In this document: one piece after another, positions 39,502 through 48,481 of the stretch | How positions within the stretch are numbered: the first letter of the stretch is position 1 | How the letters are laid out: the number at the start of each line of letters is the position of its first letter | Origin: Nonomuraea sp. PA05 | Lineage (GTDB): Bacteria; Actinomycetota; Actinomycetes; Streptosporangiales; Streptosporangiaceae | NCBI RefSeq assembly: GCF_008086045.1 | Contig: NZ_VSEY01000027.1 | Location: forward strand, 121,095-185,094 | Reading direction: 5' to 3' | DNA length: 64,000 bases | Notes under the pieces: model-generated | Database searches by the model: none | What the model was told of the DNA's origin: nothing | What the model saw: only the letters and a program-made list of their open reading frames with translations | Program-made: the position numbers and the translations under genes

Positions 39502-39537
39502 CTAACGAGCGTTTCTTTTAAGAAAGTTTCTTGTTAG
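39502..39537. promoter_or_regulatory. Probable ROK operator and divergent promoters
   Basis: Nested inverted repeats: CTAAC (39502-39506) pairs with GTTAG (39533-39537), and TTTCTT (39512-39517) with AAGAAA (39520-39525). The patch is strikingly AT-rich and lies midway between the ROK gene and the sugar-binding protein. NagC-type regulators bind such sites. Inferred. Confidence 0.65.
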
Positions 39538-39611
39538 TTTACCAGCATCGTTCGGATTTGACGATCAGCCTGGTGCGGACCGTAGGCCAGCACCCGGGAA
39601 GGGAGAACCCT

Positions 39612-40925
39612 GTGAGGATCGCGAAGATCACAGCCACTACGGTCACCACGGCCGCGCTGGCTCTGGGCCTGGCCGCTTGCGGTGGCTCAAGTGAACAGCC
39701 CCCCTCGTCCTCACCCAGCGCCGCAGCCTCCGGCCCCGCGTACGCCGGCAAGACGCTGAGCGTCTGGCGCCTCGGCGACAGCAACCCGGCCGCCGCCAAG
39801 TACATGGAGGAGCTCAACGCCGAGTTCACCAAGACGACCGGCGCGCAGGTCAAGCTGGAGTGGATCCCGTGGCCGCAGGTCGCGGACAAGTTCGCCGCCG
39901 CCGCCACCGGCACAGGCCCGGACGTGACCGAGATCGGCAACGACCAGGTGCCGATGTGGCAGAGCCAGGACGCGCTCACCGCCATCACCGACATCGCCCG
40001 CGAGGGCGACCGCTCGCAGATCCCCCAGAACCTCTACGGCTACGAGACCGTGGACAACGAGATCTACGCCATCCCGTGGGGCGCGGGGGCCCGCGCGGTG
40101 CTCTACCGCAAGGACTGGTTCGAAGAGCTCAAGATCGAGACGCCCAAGACCTGGGACGAGCTCGTCGCCGCCGCCAAGAAGATCCAGGCCGAGAAGAAGG
40201 GCGTGGACGGCTTCGCCTTCAACGGCGGGTCCGACGCCAACCACCTTCTGGCGGCCTTCGCCTGGTCCGAGGGCGGCGAGTACGCCGTCAAGGAAGGCGA
40301 CAAGTGGGTCGGCAAGCTCACCGAGCCCGCCTTCGCCGCCGGCTTCGGCACCTACACCGGCCTGGTCACCGACGGCCTGTCCAACAAGGCGAACCTGACG
40401 CACGACACCACCCACATCCGCACCCGCTTCGCCAACGACAAGGTCGCGATGTACCTCACCGCCGCCTGGGACCTGTCGGGCATCGAGGAGGAGTCCAAGG
40501 GCAAGCTGAAGGGCGACAAGATCGGCTTCTTCCCGCTGCCCGCCAAGACCGGCGGCGTCGCGCCCTCCTTCTTCGGCGGCAACGACATCGCGCTGTGGGG
40601 CACCACCCAGCAGGCGGACCTGGGCAAGGAGTACATCAAGCTGGCCACCAGCAAGACCTGGGCCGACCGGTACGCCAAGGAGGGCGGCCTGCTCCCCGTC
40701 TACCCCGACACCCTCCAGGCCATGAACGAGGACCCGGCGCAGGGCCCGTTCGCCCAGGCCTTCGCCAAGGCCAAGGCCTTCCCCGCCGACCCCAACTGGT
40801 CTGAGGCCGACGCGACCAAGGCCGTGCTGCAGAACGCCGCGCGGGCCGTCATCGAGGGCAAGAAGGACGCCACCGCCGCCCTCGCGGACGCCAACAAGGA
40901 ACTCGAAGAGATCCTGAACCAGTAA
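39612..40925 (+). CDS. Carbohydrate ABC transporter substrate-binding lipoprotein (SBP family 1)
   Basis: A 437-residue lipoprotein. The signal peptide ends in GLAAC (Cys about 23). The family 1 body is visible as LSVWRLGDSNPAAAKYMEEL, VKLEWIPWPQ and the NDIALWGTTQQ region. The GTG at 39612 has GGGAG upstream; the frame runs back to 39531 without a signal sequence. With two MalF/MalG-type permeases and no ATPase it probably shares MsiK or another ATPase elsewhere, as actinomycete sugar importers commonly do. The NagZ neighbour points to amino-sugar oligosaccharides. Confidence 0.93.
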   Translation: MRIAKITATTVTTAALALGLAACGGSSEQPPSSSPSAAASGPAYAGKTLSVWRLGDSNPAAAKYMEELNAEFTKTTGAQVKLEWIPWPQVADKFAAAATGTGPDVTEIGNDQVPMWQSQDALTAITDIAREGDRSQIPQNLYGYETVDNEIYAIPWGAGARAVLYRKDWFEELKIETPKTWDELVAAAKKIQAEKKGVDGFAFNGGSDANHLLAAFAWSEGGEYAVKEGDKWVGKLTEPAFAAGFGTYTGLVTDGLSNKANLTHDTTHIRTRFANDKVAMYLTAAWDLSGIEEESKGKLKGDKIGFFPLPAKTGGVAPSFFGGNDIALWGTTQQADLGKEYIKLATSKTWADRYAKEGGLLPVYPDTLQAMNEDPAQGPFAQAFAKAKAFPADPNWSEADATKAVLQNAARAVIEGKKDATAALADANKELEEILNQ

Positions 40926-40927
40926 CG

Positions 40928-41941
40928 ATGGCGAACACGACAACGGTCGCCCGGGGCAGGGGCTCGTCCCCGCCCCCGGGCCACCGGCGTAACAGGAACA
41001 GCCGGACGGCACGGGCCAGCGGGCTGCCGGTGTGGAGCATCCCGTACGTGCTGCTCGTCCCCGGCCTGGTGGTCATCGGCGGGCTGCTGCTCTACCCGAT
41101 GTTCCAGCTCATCGTCATGTCGTTCCAGAAGGTCGGCCTGGCGCAGATCCGGGGCACCAGGCCCGCCGAGTGGGTCGGCCTGGAGAACTTCGAGAAGATC
41201 TTCGCCAACGACATCTTCTGGTCCGCGCTGCGCAACACCGTGGCCTTCGCCTTCGTCGCCGTCAGCCTCACCCTGATCGTGGGCACCGCGGTCGGCGTGC
41301 TGCTGAACAAGCTCGGCAAGAAGATGTCGCTGTTCGTGGTCGTCGGCTGCATGTTCGCCTGGGCCGTGCCACCCGTCGCGCAGGGCGTCATCTGGCGCTC
41401 CCTGTTCGACGCCGAGGCCGGCATCGTCAACTGGCTGCTGAACCTGCTGCCGGACTGGCTGGCCGCCCCGCCCGACGGCCAGGAGAGCTGGACCGGCACG
41501 CCCTGGCTCAACGAGACCGTCCCCCTCTACATCGCGCTGACCGTCTGCGTGGTGTGGGCGGGCTTCCCGTTCATCGCCGTCTCGGTGCTGGCCGGCCTCA
41601 AGGGCATCCCCGCCGAGCTGTACGAGGCCGCCAAGGTGGACGGCTCCGGCGCGTGGCACACGTTCAGGAAGATCACGCTGCCGATGCTCAAGCCGGTCTT
41701 CGCCGTGCTGACGGTGCTGTCGATCATCTGGGACTTCAAGTGCTTCAGCCAGCTGTACGTGCTCATGAACGGCCCCACCAACCGTGACGGCTTCAACCTG
41801 TCGATGTACTCCGTCGCCGAGGCGTTCAAGCCGCCGCAGAAGCTGGGAACCGGCGCGGCGATCTCCGTGGTGCTGACGATCATCCTGCTGATCATCACCG
41901 TGGTGTACGTCAGGCAGATCGTGAAGCAGGAGGAGATGTGA
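40928..41941 (+). CDS. Sugar ABC transporter permease (MalF type)
   Basis: A 337-residue permease with six or seven hydrophobic segments after a cytoplasmic, basic N-terminus. The EAA loop is ELYEAAKVDGSGAWHTFRKI. It starts two bases after the binding-protein stop and overlaps the next permease by four bases. Confidence 0.94.
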   Translation: MANTTTVARGRGSSPPPGHRRNRNSRTARASGLPVWSIPYVLLVPGLVVIGGLLLYPMFQLIVMSFQKVGLAQIRGTRPAEWVGLENFEKIFANDIFWSALRNTVAFAFVAVSLTLIVGTAVGVLLNKLGKKMSLFVVVGCMFAWAVPPVAQGVIWRSLFDAEAGIVNWLLNLLPDWLAAPPDGQESWTGTPWLNETVPLYIALTVCVVWAGFPFIAVSVLAGLKGIPAELYEAAKVDGSGAWHTFRKITLPMLKPVFAVLTVLSIIWDFKCFSQLYVLMNGPTNRDGFNLSMYSVAEAFKPPQKLGTGAAISVVLTIILLIITVVYVRQIVKQEEM

Positions 41942-42789
41942 CCCCGCTCGCACGCAAGAGGCTCGGCAAGGTCCTGCTGAACGTCGCCGGCATCGCGGTC
42001 TTCGTCTACGCCGTCTTCCCCGTCTACTGGATGGTCGCCACCGGCTTCAAGGCGAACGACCAGATCTTCACCACCGAGTTCATCCCGTTCCCGACGCACT
42101 TCACCTTCGAGCACTTCGAGCGGGTGCTCACCGAAGGCGTCGCGAACAACTCCATCTGGCTCTACCTGCGCAACAGCGCGGTCGTGGCGCTCGGCACCGT
42201 CATCATCGGCTCCGCGTTCGCGCTGCTGTCGGCCACCGCCATCGCCCGCTTCAACTTCAAGGGCCGTGGCACGTTCCTGGTGCTGCTGCTGATCGTGCAG
42301 ATGCTGCCGGCCGAGGGCCTGCTCATCCCGCTGTACATGATGGTCAAGCGGGCCGGGCTCGGCGACCAGCTCCTCGGGCTGATCGTCACCCAGGTCGCGC
42401 TGACGCTGCCGTTCGCCGTGTGGATGCTGCGCACGTTCGTCGCCGCGGTGCCCAGGTCGCTGGAGGAGGCCGCCTGGATCGACGGCGCCGGGCGCATGAC
42501 GACCTTCTGGAAGGTGCTCTTCCCGCTGGTCGCGCCCGGGCTGGTCGCCACCAGCATCTTCTCCTTCATCACCGCGTGGAACGACCTGGTCTTCGCCCTC
42601 TACCTGATGTCCGGGTCAGAGGGATACACGATGCCCGTCGCCCTGCAGTACTTCTTCGGCCAGAAGGGCGTCGACTGGGGCGCCATCATGGCCGGCTCGA
42701 CGCTGATGACGATCCCGGTCGTCATCTTCTTCCTGCTGGTGCAACGCCGCATGGTCACCGGCCTGACCGCCGGGGCCGTGAAGGGCTGA
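41938..42789 (+). CDS. Sugar ABC transporter permease (MalG type)
   Basis: A 283-residue permease starting at the GTG that overlaps the previous stop (GTGA). It has six hydrophobic segments. The EAA loop is SLEEAAWIDGAGRMTTFWKV and the C-terminus is RRMVTGLTAGAVKG, both typical of MalG partners. A perfect hairpin separates it from nagZ. Confidence 0.94.
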   Translation: MTPLARKRLGKVLLNVAGIAVFVYAVFPVYWMVATGFKANDQIFTTEFIPFPTHFTFEHFERVLTEGVANNSIWLYLRNSAVVALGTVIIGSAFALLSATAIARFNFKGRGTFLVLLLIVQMLPAEGLLIPLYMMVKRAGLGDQLLGLIVTQVALTLPFAVWMLRTFVAAVPRSLEEAAWIDGAGRMTTFWKVLFPLVAPGLVATSIFSFITAWNDLVFALYLMSGSEGYTMPVALQYFFGQKGVDWGAIMAGSTLMTIPVVIFFLLVQRRMVTGLTAGAVKG

Positions 42790-42800
42790 CACGTTCTCGC

Positions 42801-42823
42801 GTACGGTGCCGCCGGCACCGTAC
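42801..42823 (+). terminator. Attenuator hairpin between the MalG-type permease and nagZ
   Basis: A perfect 10-bp stem (GTACGGTGCC / GGCACCGTAC) with a 3-base loop lies in the 64-bp gap. It may end part of the transport transcript so that nagZ is made at a lower level. Confidence 0.6.
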
Positions 42824-42853
42824 TCCACCCTGCCTTGATACGGATGAGGAGCC

Positions 42854-44353
42854 ATGAGTCAGAGTGATCGGGGGCTGCGCCGACTCGCGGCCGGCACGCT
42901 GCTCGTCGCCTTCCAGGGCACCACGGCGCCCGAATGGGTGCTGCGCGAGCTGGAGCACGGCCTCGGCGGCGTGACACTCTTCGGCTTCAACGTGGCCGAC
43001 CCCGGCCAGGTGCTCGCCCTGACCACCGCGCTGAGGGGAGCCGGTGAGCCCGTCATCTCGCTCGACGAGGAGGGCGGGGACGTGACCCGGCTGGCCTACC
43101 ACGTCGGCAGCCCGTACCCGGGCAACGCGGCGCTGGGGGCCGTGGACGACGTGGAGCTCACCCGCCGGGTCTACCGGGCCATCGGGTCCGAACTGGCCGC
43201 CTGCGGCATCAACCTGGACATGGCGCCCAGCGCCGACGTCAACACCGAGGCCGACAACCCGGTCATCGGCACCCGCTCGTTCGGCACCGAACCGGCGCTG
43301 GTGGCCAGGCACACGGTCGCCGCCGTCGAAGGACTCCAGTCGGTGAACGTGGCCGCCTGCGTCAAGCACTTCCCCGGCCACGGCGCCACCCGCGTCGACT
43401 CCCACCTGGCCGTCCCCGTCGTGGACGTCGGCCTGGACGTGCTGCGGGAACGAGAGCTGGCGCCCTTCCGCGCCGCCATCGGCGCGGGCGCCAAGTCGGT
43501 GATGACCGCGCACGTCGCGGTGCCGGCGGTGACGGGCCAGACGCCCGCGACGCTGTCCGGCGCCGCACTGACCGGGCTCCTCAGGGGCGAGCTCGGTTAC
43601 GACGGCGTGGTCGTCACCGACGCCCTCGACATGCAGGCGATCACCAAGAGCGTCGGCCTCGCCGGCGGCGCCGTGCTCACCCTCGCCGCCGGGGCCGACC
43701 TGCTGTGCCTGGGGCCGCTGCCGACGTACGACGACGTGCGGGCCATCATCACCGAGATCGTCGCCGCCGTGCGCGAGGGGCGGCTGCCTGAGTCCAGGCT
43801 GGAGGAGGCGGCCGCGCGGGTGGCCGCGCTGCGCTCCTGGGCCGCCGCGCCCGAGCAGGTCACGCCCGAGCAGGTCACTGCCGACCGGAACGGGGCCGGG
43901 CAGAACGGGACGGGGCAGAACGGCAGCGGGCAGCCCGGGGTGGGTCTCCATGCCGCCCGCCGCGCCGTCCGCCTCAGCGGGGCCGCCTCACCTCTCGTCG
44001 AACCCCTGGTCGTCGAGGTGGACACCCCGCCGACCATCGCCGTGGGGGACGTGCCGTGGGGGGTCGGGCCGTGGCTGCCCGACGCCGAGATCGTCCGCGT
44101 CAAGCCCGCCGCCGCCGACGTCGCGGGGCTGCTGGCCAAGGCCGACGGGCGTTCCCTGGTCGTCGTGGTCAAGGACGCCCACCGGCACGACGAGAGCCGG
44201 TCCCTGGTGTCGGCGCTGGTGTCGGCCCGCCCTGACACCACGGTGATCGAGATGGGGCTGCCGGTGTGGCGGCCGGACAGCGCCGCCTACATCGCCACGT
44301 ACGGGGCCGCCAGGGCCAACGCCCAGGCCGCCGTCGAGCTCCTCACCGCCTGA
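42854..44353 (+). CDS. nagZ: Beta-N-acetylhexosaminidase NagZ (glycoside hydrolase family 3)
   Basis: A 499-residue cytoplasmic GH3 enzyme that removes GlcNAc from chitobiose-like or peptidoglycan-derived sugars. It has the NagZ signature KHFPGHG (about residue 173) with its His-Asp dyad, the substrate site LDEEGGDVTRL and the nucleophile aspartate in VVTDALDM. A low-complexity linker of about 25 residues (GQNGTGQNGSGQ) lies near residue 355, before a C-terminal domain of about 130 residues. No signal peptide is present, so substrates must be imported first, consistent with the transporter upstream. A near-perfect ribosome site (GATGAGGAG) precedes the ATG. Confidence 0.92.
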   Translation: MSQSDRGLRRLAAGTLLVAFQGTTAPEWVLRELEHGLGGVTLFGFNVADPGQVLALTTALRGAGEPVISLDEEGGDVTRLAYHVGSPYPGNAALGAVDDVELTRRVYRAIGSELAACGINLDMAPSADVNTEADNPVIGTRSFGTEPALVARHTVAAVEGLQSVNVAACVKHFPGHGATRVDSHLAVPVVDVGLDVLRERELAPFRAAIGAGAKSVMTAHVAVPAVTGQTPATLSGAALTGLLRGELGYDGVVVTDALDMQAITKSVGLAGGAVLTLAAGADLLCLGPLPTYDDVRAIITEIVAAVREGRLPESRLEEAAARVAALRSWAAAPEQVTPEQVTADRNGAGQNGTGQNGSGQPGVGLHAARRAVRLSGAASPLVEPLVVEVDTPPTIAVGDVPWGVGPWLPDAEIVRVKPAAADVAGLLAKADGRSLVVVVKDAHRHDESRSLVSALVSARPDTTVIEMGLPVWRPDSAAYIATYGAARANAQAAVELLTA

Positions 44354-44362
44354 CCGCCGCCA

Positions 44363-44398
44363 CGCGCGACGCCCCGCCTCCTGCCGCGGGGCGTCGCG
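44363..44398. terminator. Strong bidirectional terminator between nagZ and the second ROK gene
   Basis: A perfect 14-bp stem (GCGCGACGCCCCGC / GCGGGGCGTCGCGC) with an 8-base loop is followed by CTTTCTC on the plus strand. It lies exactly between two convergent stops and is the strongest hairpin seen in the window. Confidence 0.88.
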
Positions 44399-44413
44399 CC
44401 TTTCTCGCGCGCC

Positions 44414-45595
44414 TCAGGAGGTCAGCAGTTCCTCACGCGCCCGATCCAGCGCCGCCAGCACGGCCCCCCGCAACACCGGGTTCTTGTGGATCACCGTGGT
44501 GGTGACCACCTGAGGCCGCACCGGGCAGATCCGAGCCACCGCCTCCTCCACCCGGGACGCCAGCGCCCTGCCCCCGGCATGCCCCACCTCGCCGGCCAGC
44601 ACCACCAGGCCAGGGTCGAGAATCACGCACACCGCCGCCACCCCCAGCGCCAGCCGCTGCGCGACCTCGTCCAGCAGCGGCTCCCCCTCGGCCCCCGCCG
44701 CCACCGCCACCTTGACGCACTCGGTGGCGCTCTCCGCGGCGAACCCGTAGCTCTGCGCCAGCTCGGTCACCGCCTCCGCGCTGACCAGTGACTGCAACCC
44801 ACCGGCCAGCGACGGCAGCCGCCCCGGCAGCGTACGGATGTCCTCGGGCAGCGGCACCCCGGGCACCGGCAGGTAGCCGATCTCCCCCGCGCTGCCGGAA
44901 CGCCCCCGGTGCAGCTTGCCGCCGAGCGTGATGGCCAGCCCGAGCCCGCGGCTGGCCCACAGCAGCACGAAGTCGTCGAGCCCCTGTGCGGCCCCGTCGG
45001 CGCGTTCGGCGATGGCGGCGAGGTTCACGTCGTTCTCGATGGTCACCTGACGCCGCAGATCGCCCGCCAGCGCCTCGTGGATGCCCTCGTGCCAGCCCGG
45101 CAGGTCGAAGGAGAACCGGATGTCGCCGCTGCGCGGATCGACCACGCCGGGCGTGCCGATCACGACGCCGCGCAGCTTGGCGAGGCTCACCTTGGCGCTG
45201 CGGCACGCCTTCACGATCGCCCCGTGCACCACCGACACCGGGTCGTCGTGGCCGTCGGGATCGACGGTGATCTCGGCGATGGTGTTGCCGTGGATGTCGG
45301 CGACGGCCGTGGAGATCAGCTCGGGCCCGACCTCCAGGCCGGCCACGTACGCGCTGGAGGCGATCACCGAGTACAGCGCCGCGTTCGGCCCCCGCCCGCC
45401 GGCCTGCGTGCCGACCACCTCGACCAGCCCGCGTTCCTCGAGCCGCGCCAGCGTCTGCGAGGCCGTGACCTTGGACAGACCGGTCAGGTTGCCGATCTGC
45501 CCCCGCGTCATGGGACCGGTCGCCAGCAACAGCTCCAGCGCGGCCCGGTCATTGATCTCCCTGAGCAATCTGGGCACACCAGGGCGTCGCTCCAC
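44414..45595 (-). CDS. ROK-family transcriptional regulator (second of two)
   Basis: A 393-residue paralog of the regulator at 38327, similar throughout (PRLLREINDRAALELLLATG, LSKVTASQTLARLEERGLVE, ENDVNLAAIAERA). The helix-turn-helix is about residues 20-65 and the ROK domain follows, again lacking the cysteine zinc motif. The GTG at 45595 was chosen because GGTGGGA lies six bases upstream; codons at 45613 and 45607 have no ribosome site. It converges on nagZ. With the first ROK it flanks the importer-nagZ cluster, so duplication and divergence around a common target are likely. Confidence 0.9.
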   Translation of the reverse strand: MERRPGVPRLLREINDRAALELLLATGPMTRGQIGNLTGLSKVTASQTLARLEERGLVEVVGTQAGGRGPNAALYSVIASSAYVAGLEVGPELISTAVADIHGNTIAEITVDPDGHDDPVSVVHGAIVKACRSAKVSLAKLRGVVIGTPGVVDPRSGDIRFSFDLPGWHEGIHEALAGDLRRQVTIENDVNLAAIAERADGAAQGLDDFVLLWASRGLGLAITLGGKLHRGRSGSAGEIGYLPVPGVPLPEDIRTLPGRLPSLAGGLQSLVSAEAVTELAQSYGFAAESATECVKVAVAAGAEGEPLLDEVAQRLALGVAAVCVILDPGLVVLAGEVGHAGGRALASRVEEAVARICPVRPQVVTTTVIHKNPVLRGAVLAALDRAREELLTS

Positions 45596-45766
45596 GCTGA
45601 ATCCCACCGTCAAATCGAAAAGGTTGTTGGAAGTTTAGCGCTCCCATTCTTGCCTGGTGTGAACGCCGATTTCCGCACCTGGGACGGGCCCGGCGTAATC
45701 AGATCTTGTGTCCCTTCTGGCAAGCTTGCGCCTAACCAGTCTTGACCAGGAGGGATAATCGAGAAC

Positions 45767-46216
45767 ATGCGCCTATCCGCTCGTGTCGACTACGCCCTCC
45801 GCGCCGCCGCTGAACTTGCCGCAGCCGGTGCAGGCCCGACTACCGTGGGCGAGCTCGCCAAGGAGCAGGACATGCCGCCCAAGTACCTGGAGAACATCCT
45901 GCTGCAGATGCGCCGCGCCGGGCTGGTGCGCGGGCAGCGCGGTCCTGAGGGCGGCTACGTGCTGGCCAGGCCCGCCTCCGAGATCTCGCTCGCCGACGTG
46001 ATCCGCGCCGTGGACGGGCCGCTGGCCAACGTACGCGGAGAGCGGCCCGAGCACGTCGGCTACCGGGGGCCCGCGGAGTCGTTGCAGCAGGTGTGGATCG
46101 CGTTGCGGGCCACGGAGCGGTCGATCCTAGAGGAGGTCACGCTGGAGCAGGTCTCCTCGGGCGCGCTGCCCGAGCGCATCCGGCAGCTCGCCTCCGACCC
46201 CGCCGCCTGGGACTGA
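45767..46216 (+). CDS. Rrf2-family transcriptional regulator without cluster cysteines
   Basis: A 149-residue regulator with the Rrf2 winged helix-turn-helix (MRLSARVDYALRAAAELAAA, MPPKYLENILLQMRRAGLV, GPEGGYVLARP). IscR/NsrR-type members bind an iron-sulfur cluster through three cysteines near residues 90-105; this protein has no cysteine at all. It therefore resembles CymR-like members that act through protein partners or other signals. AGGAGGG precedes the ATG, but 12 bases away, longer than usual. It is divergent from the second ROK gene. Confidence 0.9.
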   Translation: MRLSARVDYALRAAAELAAAGAGPTTVGELAKEQDMPPKYLENILLQMRRAGLVRGQRGPEGGYVLARPASEISLADVIRAVDGPLANVRGERPEHVGYRGPAESLQQVWIALRATERSILEEVTLEQVSSGALPERIRQLASDPAAWD

Positions 46217-46229
46217 CCACCCCCGCCTG

Positions 46230-46277
46230 CCCCGGCCGCGCATGCCCGCCCCGGCCGCGCACGCCCGCGCACGCCCG
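46230..46277. repeat. 19-bp tandem repeat between the Rrf2 gene and the STAND ATPase
   Basis: CCCCGGCCGCGCAYGCCCG at 46230-46248 and 46249-46267 differ at one base; the last ten bases (CGCACGCCCG) recur once more. Confidence 0.85.
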
Positions 46278-46325
46278 TAAGCAGACCGCCGGGCGCGCCG
46301 CCGTCGTGCCCTGCCGCGGCCGCTC

Positions 46326-48413
46326 TCATCGCCCTGAGGGCCCGCCCAGCACGTACGCGACCCCCGCGTCCAGATCGCTGTCCCGCCCGGCACTGAACGC
46401 ACTGTCGTAGGCCCGATCCCCCAGCACCCCCCGCACCTCGCTCTCGCACGCCCGCCGCGTGGCCACCAGCTCCGGCGTGCCGATCTGGTGCTTGCCCACG
46501 GTGTCCCAGATCTGGTCCGCCAGCCCCAGCATCCGGGCGGCCCGCTCCCCCTCCCCGGCGGCCACCGCCGCCGGCGCGAGCACGTCGATGGCCATCGCCA
46601 TCCCGAGGCTGTCGTGCAGCCGCCACTTGACCTCCAGCGCCGCCGTGGCGAAGGCGCGCGCCTGCGCGGGCCGCCCGCACGCCAGCTCGGCCTGGGCGCG
46701 CAGCACGTCGCCGTACGCCCGCTGCCACCGCTCCCCGTGCCGGTCGCAGAGGGTGCGGAGCCGTTCGAGCGCGGCGATGCCGTCCTCGAAGCTGCCGACC
46801 ATGGTCCTGCTCATCCCGTAACTGGTGTAGGCGAGCAGCACGGGAAAGACGAAGAGGGAACGTTCCTCCTGGTCGATCACCTTCTGCGCGGCCTCGGCGG
46901 CCCGCGCGTTGTCGCCCATGATGACCCTGGCGCAGCTGACGGCGCACCAGGCCATCAGGGTCGCCTCGACGTCGCCCTGCGCCTCGGCCTCGGCGGCGCA
47001 CTCCAGCGCCAGCTTCTCGGTGAGCGCCCCTTCGCCCTGGCACACGAGGACGAGGGCGCACGCCCACATGGCCTTGCGGCGGGCGGGCCCCGGCGCGCGG
47101 TCCTGGGCCAGGGCGCGTTCCAGGAAGTGCCGGCCCTCTTGGAGGAAGCCGCAGGGATACCAGAAGAACCACAGCGCCCCGGCCAGCTCCAGCGCGGTGT
47201 GCCCTTCCGGGCGTACCAGGGCGAACTGCAGCGCGGCCCGCAGGTTGGGCAGCTCGCCGGTCATGCGGTCGTACCAGGCGTACTGGTCGGGGCCGATCCA
47301 GCAGGCGTCGCCCTCCCTGGCCAGGTCGAGGTAGTGGTCGCGGTGCCGGCGGCGGATGCGCTCGTCCTGGCCGAGGTCCTTGAGCCAGATGGCGCCGAAC
47401 TCGCGGATCGTGTCGAGCATCCGGTAGCGGTCGCCGGCCCCGGTGGGCTCCCAGATGAGGATGGACTTGTCCGCGAGCGATTCGAGCAGCTGGGGGATCT
47501 GCCAGCTCGGCAGCCGGTCGTCGGCGCAGACCTGCTTGACGGCGACGGGGTCGATGCCGCCGGCGAACACCGAGGCCCGCGCCCACAGCAGCCGCTCGGC
47601 GGGGGTGCAGAGCTGGTGGCTCCAGCCGATCGCGGTGCGCAGGGCCTGGTGCCAGGGCGGGTCGGCGCCGTACACCTTGTGGTCGGTCGTGCCGAGGACC
47701 GTGAAGCGGTCCTCCAGCCGCTCGGCCAGCCGCTCGGGGGACAGCTCGCGCAGCCGGGCGGCGGCCAGCTCGATGGCCAGCGGCAGCCCTTCGAGCCGCC
47801 GGCACACCCGCATCAGGGCGTCCCGGTTGCGCTCGTCGATCGTGAAGCCGGGCACGGTGGCCGCGGCGCGGTCGAGGAGCAGCTCCACCGCGTCGCCCTC
47901 GCGCCACTCGTCGCCCTCCGGGACCGGCAGCGGCTCCACCGTGAAGACCTGCTCGTCCGCGCAGCCCAGCGGTCTGCGGCTGGTGGCCAGGACGCGCAAC
48001 CGCGGCGCGGCGGCGAGCAGCGTCAGGACCGCCGCCGCGCACGCCTCGGTCAGGTGCTCGCAGGTGTCGAGCACGAGCAGGAGCTCCCGGTCGGCGAGGT
48101 AGTCGGCCAGCACCTCGGTGACCGGCCTGGAGCTCTGGTCGCTCAGCGGCAGCGCCTCCGCGATCGCGTACGGCAGCGCGCTCCCCTCCACCAGCGGCGA
48201 CAGCGCAACGACCCAGACCCCGTCGGCGAAGGCGTCACGCAGCCCGGCGGCGGCCCGCAGGGCGATCCTGGTCTTGCCGACCCCGGCCACTCCGGTGACC
48301 GTCACCAGGCGGGACCTGCCCAGCAGCGCCCGTACCCCGTCCACCTCCCCGCGGCGACCGATCAGTCTCGTGCTCTCGCTGGGAAGGTTCCCCTGCCACT
48401 GGCTGACTTGCAT
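46326..48413 (-). CDS. STAND-type P-loop ATPase (AfsR/LuxR-like) without a DNA-binding domain
   Basis: A 695-residue protein. It begins with a nucleotide-binding module: Walker A GVAGVGKTR (about residues 45-53), Walker B LLLVLDTCEH, sensor LATSRRPLG and the winged-helix segment PLAIELAAARLREL. A TPR-like helical C-terminus follows. Homologs in AfsR, SARP and LALs carry an HTH or BTAD domain, but neither end has one here, so the effector is absent or works through protein contacts. The ATG at 48413 has GAGGTG 7 bases upstream; the frame opens at 48509. It is divergent from a SpoIIE phosphatase. Confidence 0.88.
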   Translation of the reverse strand: MQVSQWQGNLPSESTRLIGRRGEVDGVRALLGRSRLVTVTGVAGVGKTRIALRAAAGLRDAFADGVWVVALSPLVEGSALPYAIAEALPLSDQSSRPVTEVLADYLADRELLLVLDTCEHLTEACAAAVLTLLAAAPRLRVLATSRRPLGCADEQVFTVEPLPVPEGDEWREGDAVELLLDRAAATVPGFTIDERNRDALMRVCRRLEGLPLAIELAAARLRELSPERLAERLEDRFTVLGTTDHKVYGADPPWHQALRTAIGWSHQLCTPAERLLWARASVFAGGIDPVAVKQVCADDRLPSWQIPQLLESLADKSILIWEPTGAGDRYRMLDTIREFGAIWLKDLGQDERIRRRHRDHYLDLAREGDACWIGPDQYAWYDRMTGELPNLRAALQFALVRPEGHTALELAGALWFFWYPCGFLQEGRHFLERALAQDRAPGPARRKAMWACALVLVCQGEGALTEKLALECAAEAEAQGDVEATLMAWCAVSCARVIMGDNARAAEAAQKVIDQEERSLFVFPVLLAYTSYGMSRTMVGSFEDGIAALERLRTLCDRHGERWQRAYGDVLRAQAELACGRPAQARAFATAALEVKWRLHDSLGMAMAIDVLAPAAVAAGEGERAARMLGLADQIWDTVGKHQIGTPELVATRRACESEVRGVLGDRAYDSAFSAGRDSDLDAGVAYVLGGPSGR

Positions 48414-48481
48414 GATCGTCACCTCACAGGACTCGGCTAGTCCCACAGTTTGCCGGATTCGCTCCCGCACCGTCACTAAAA

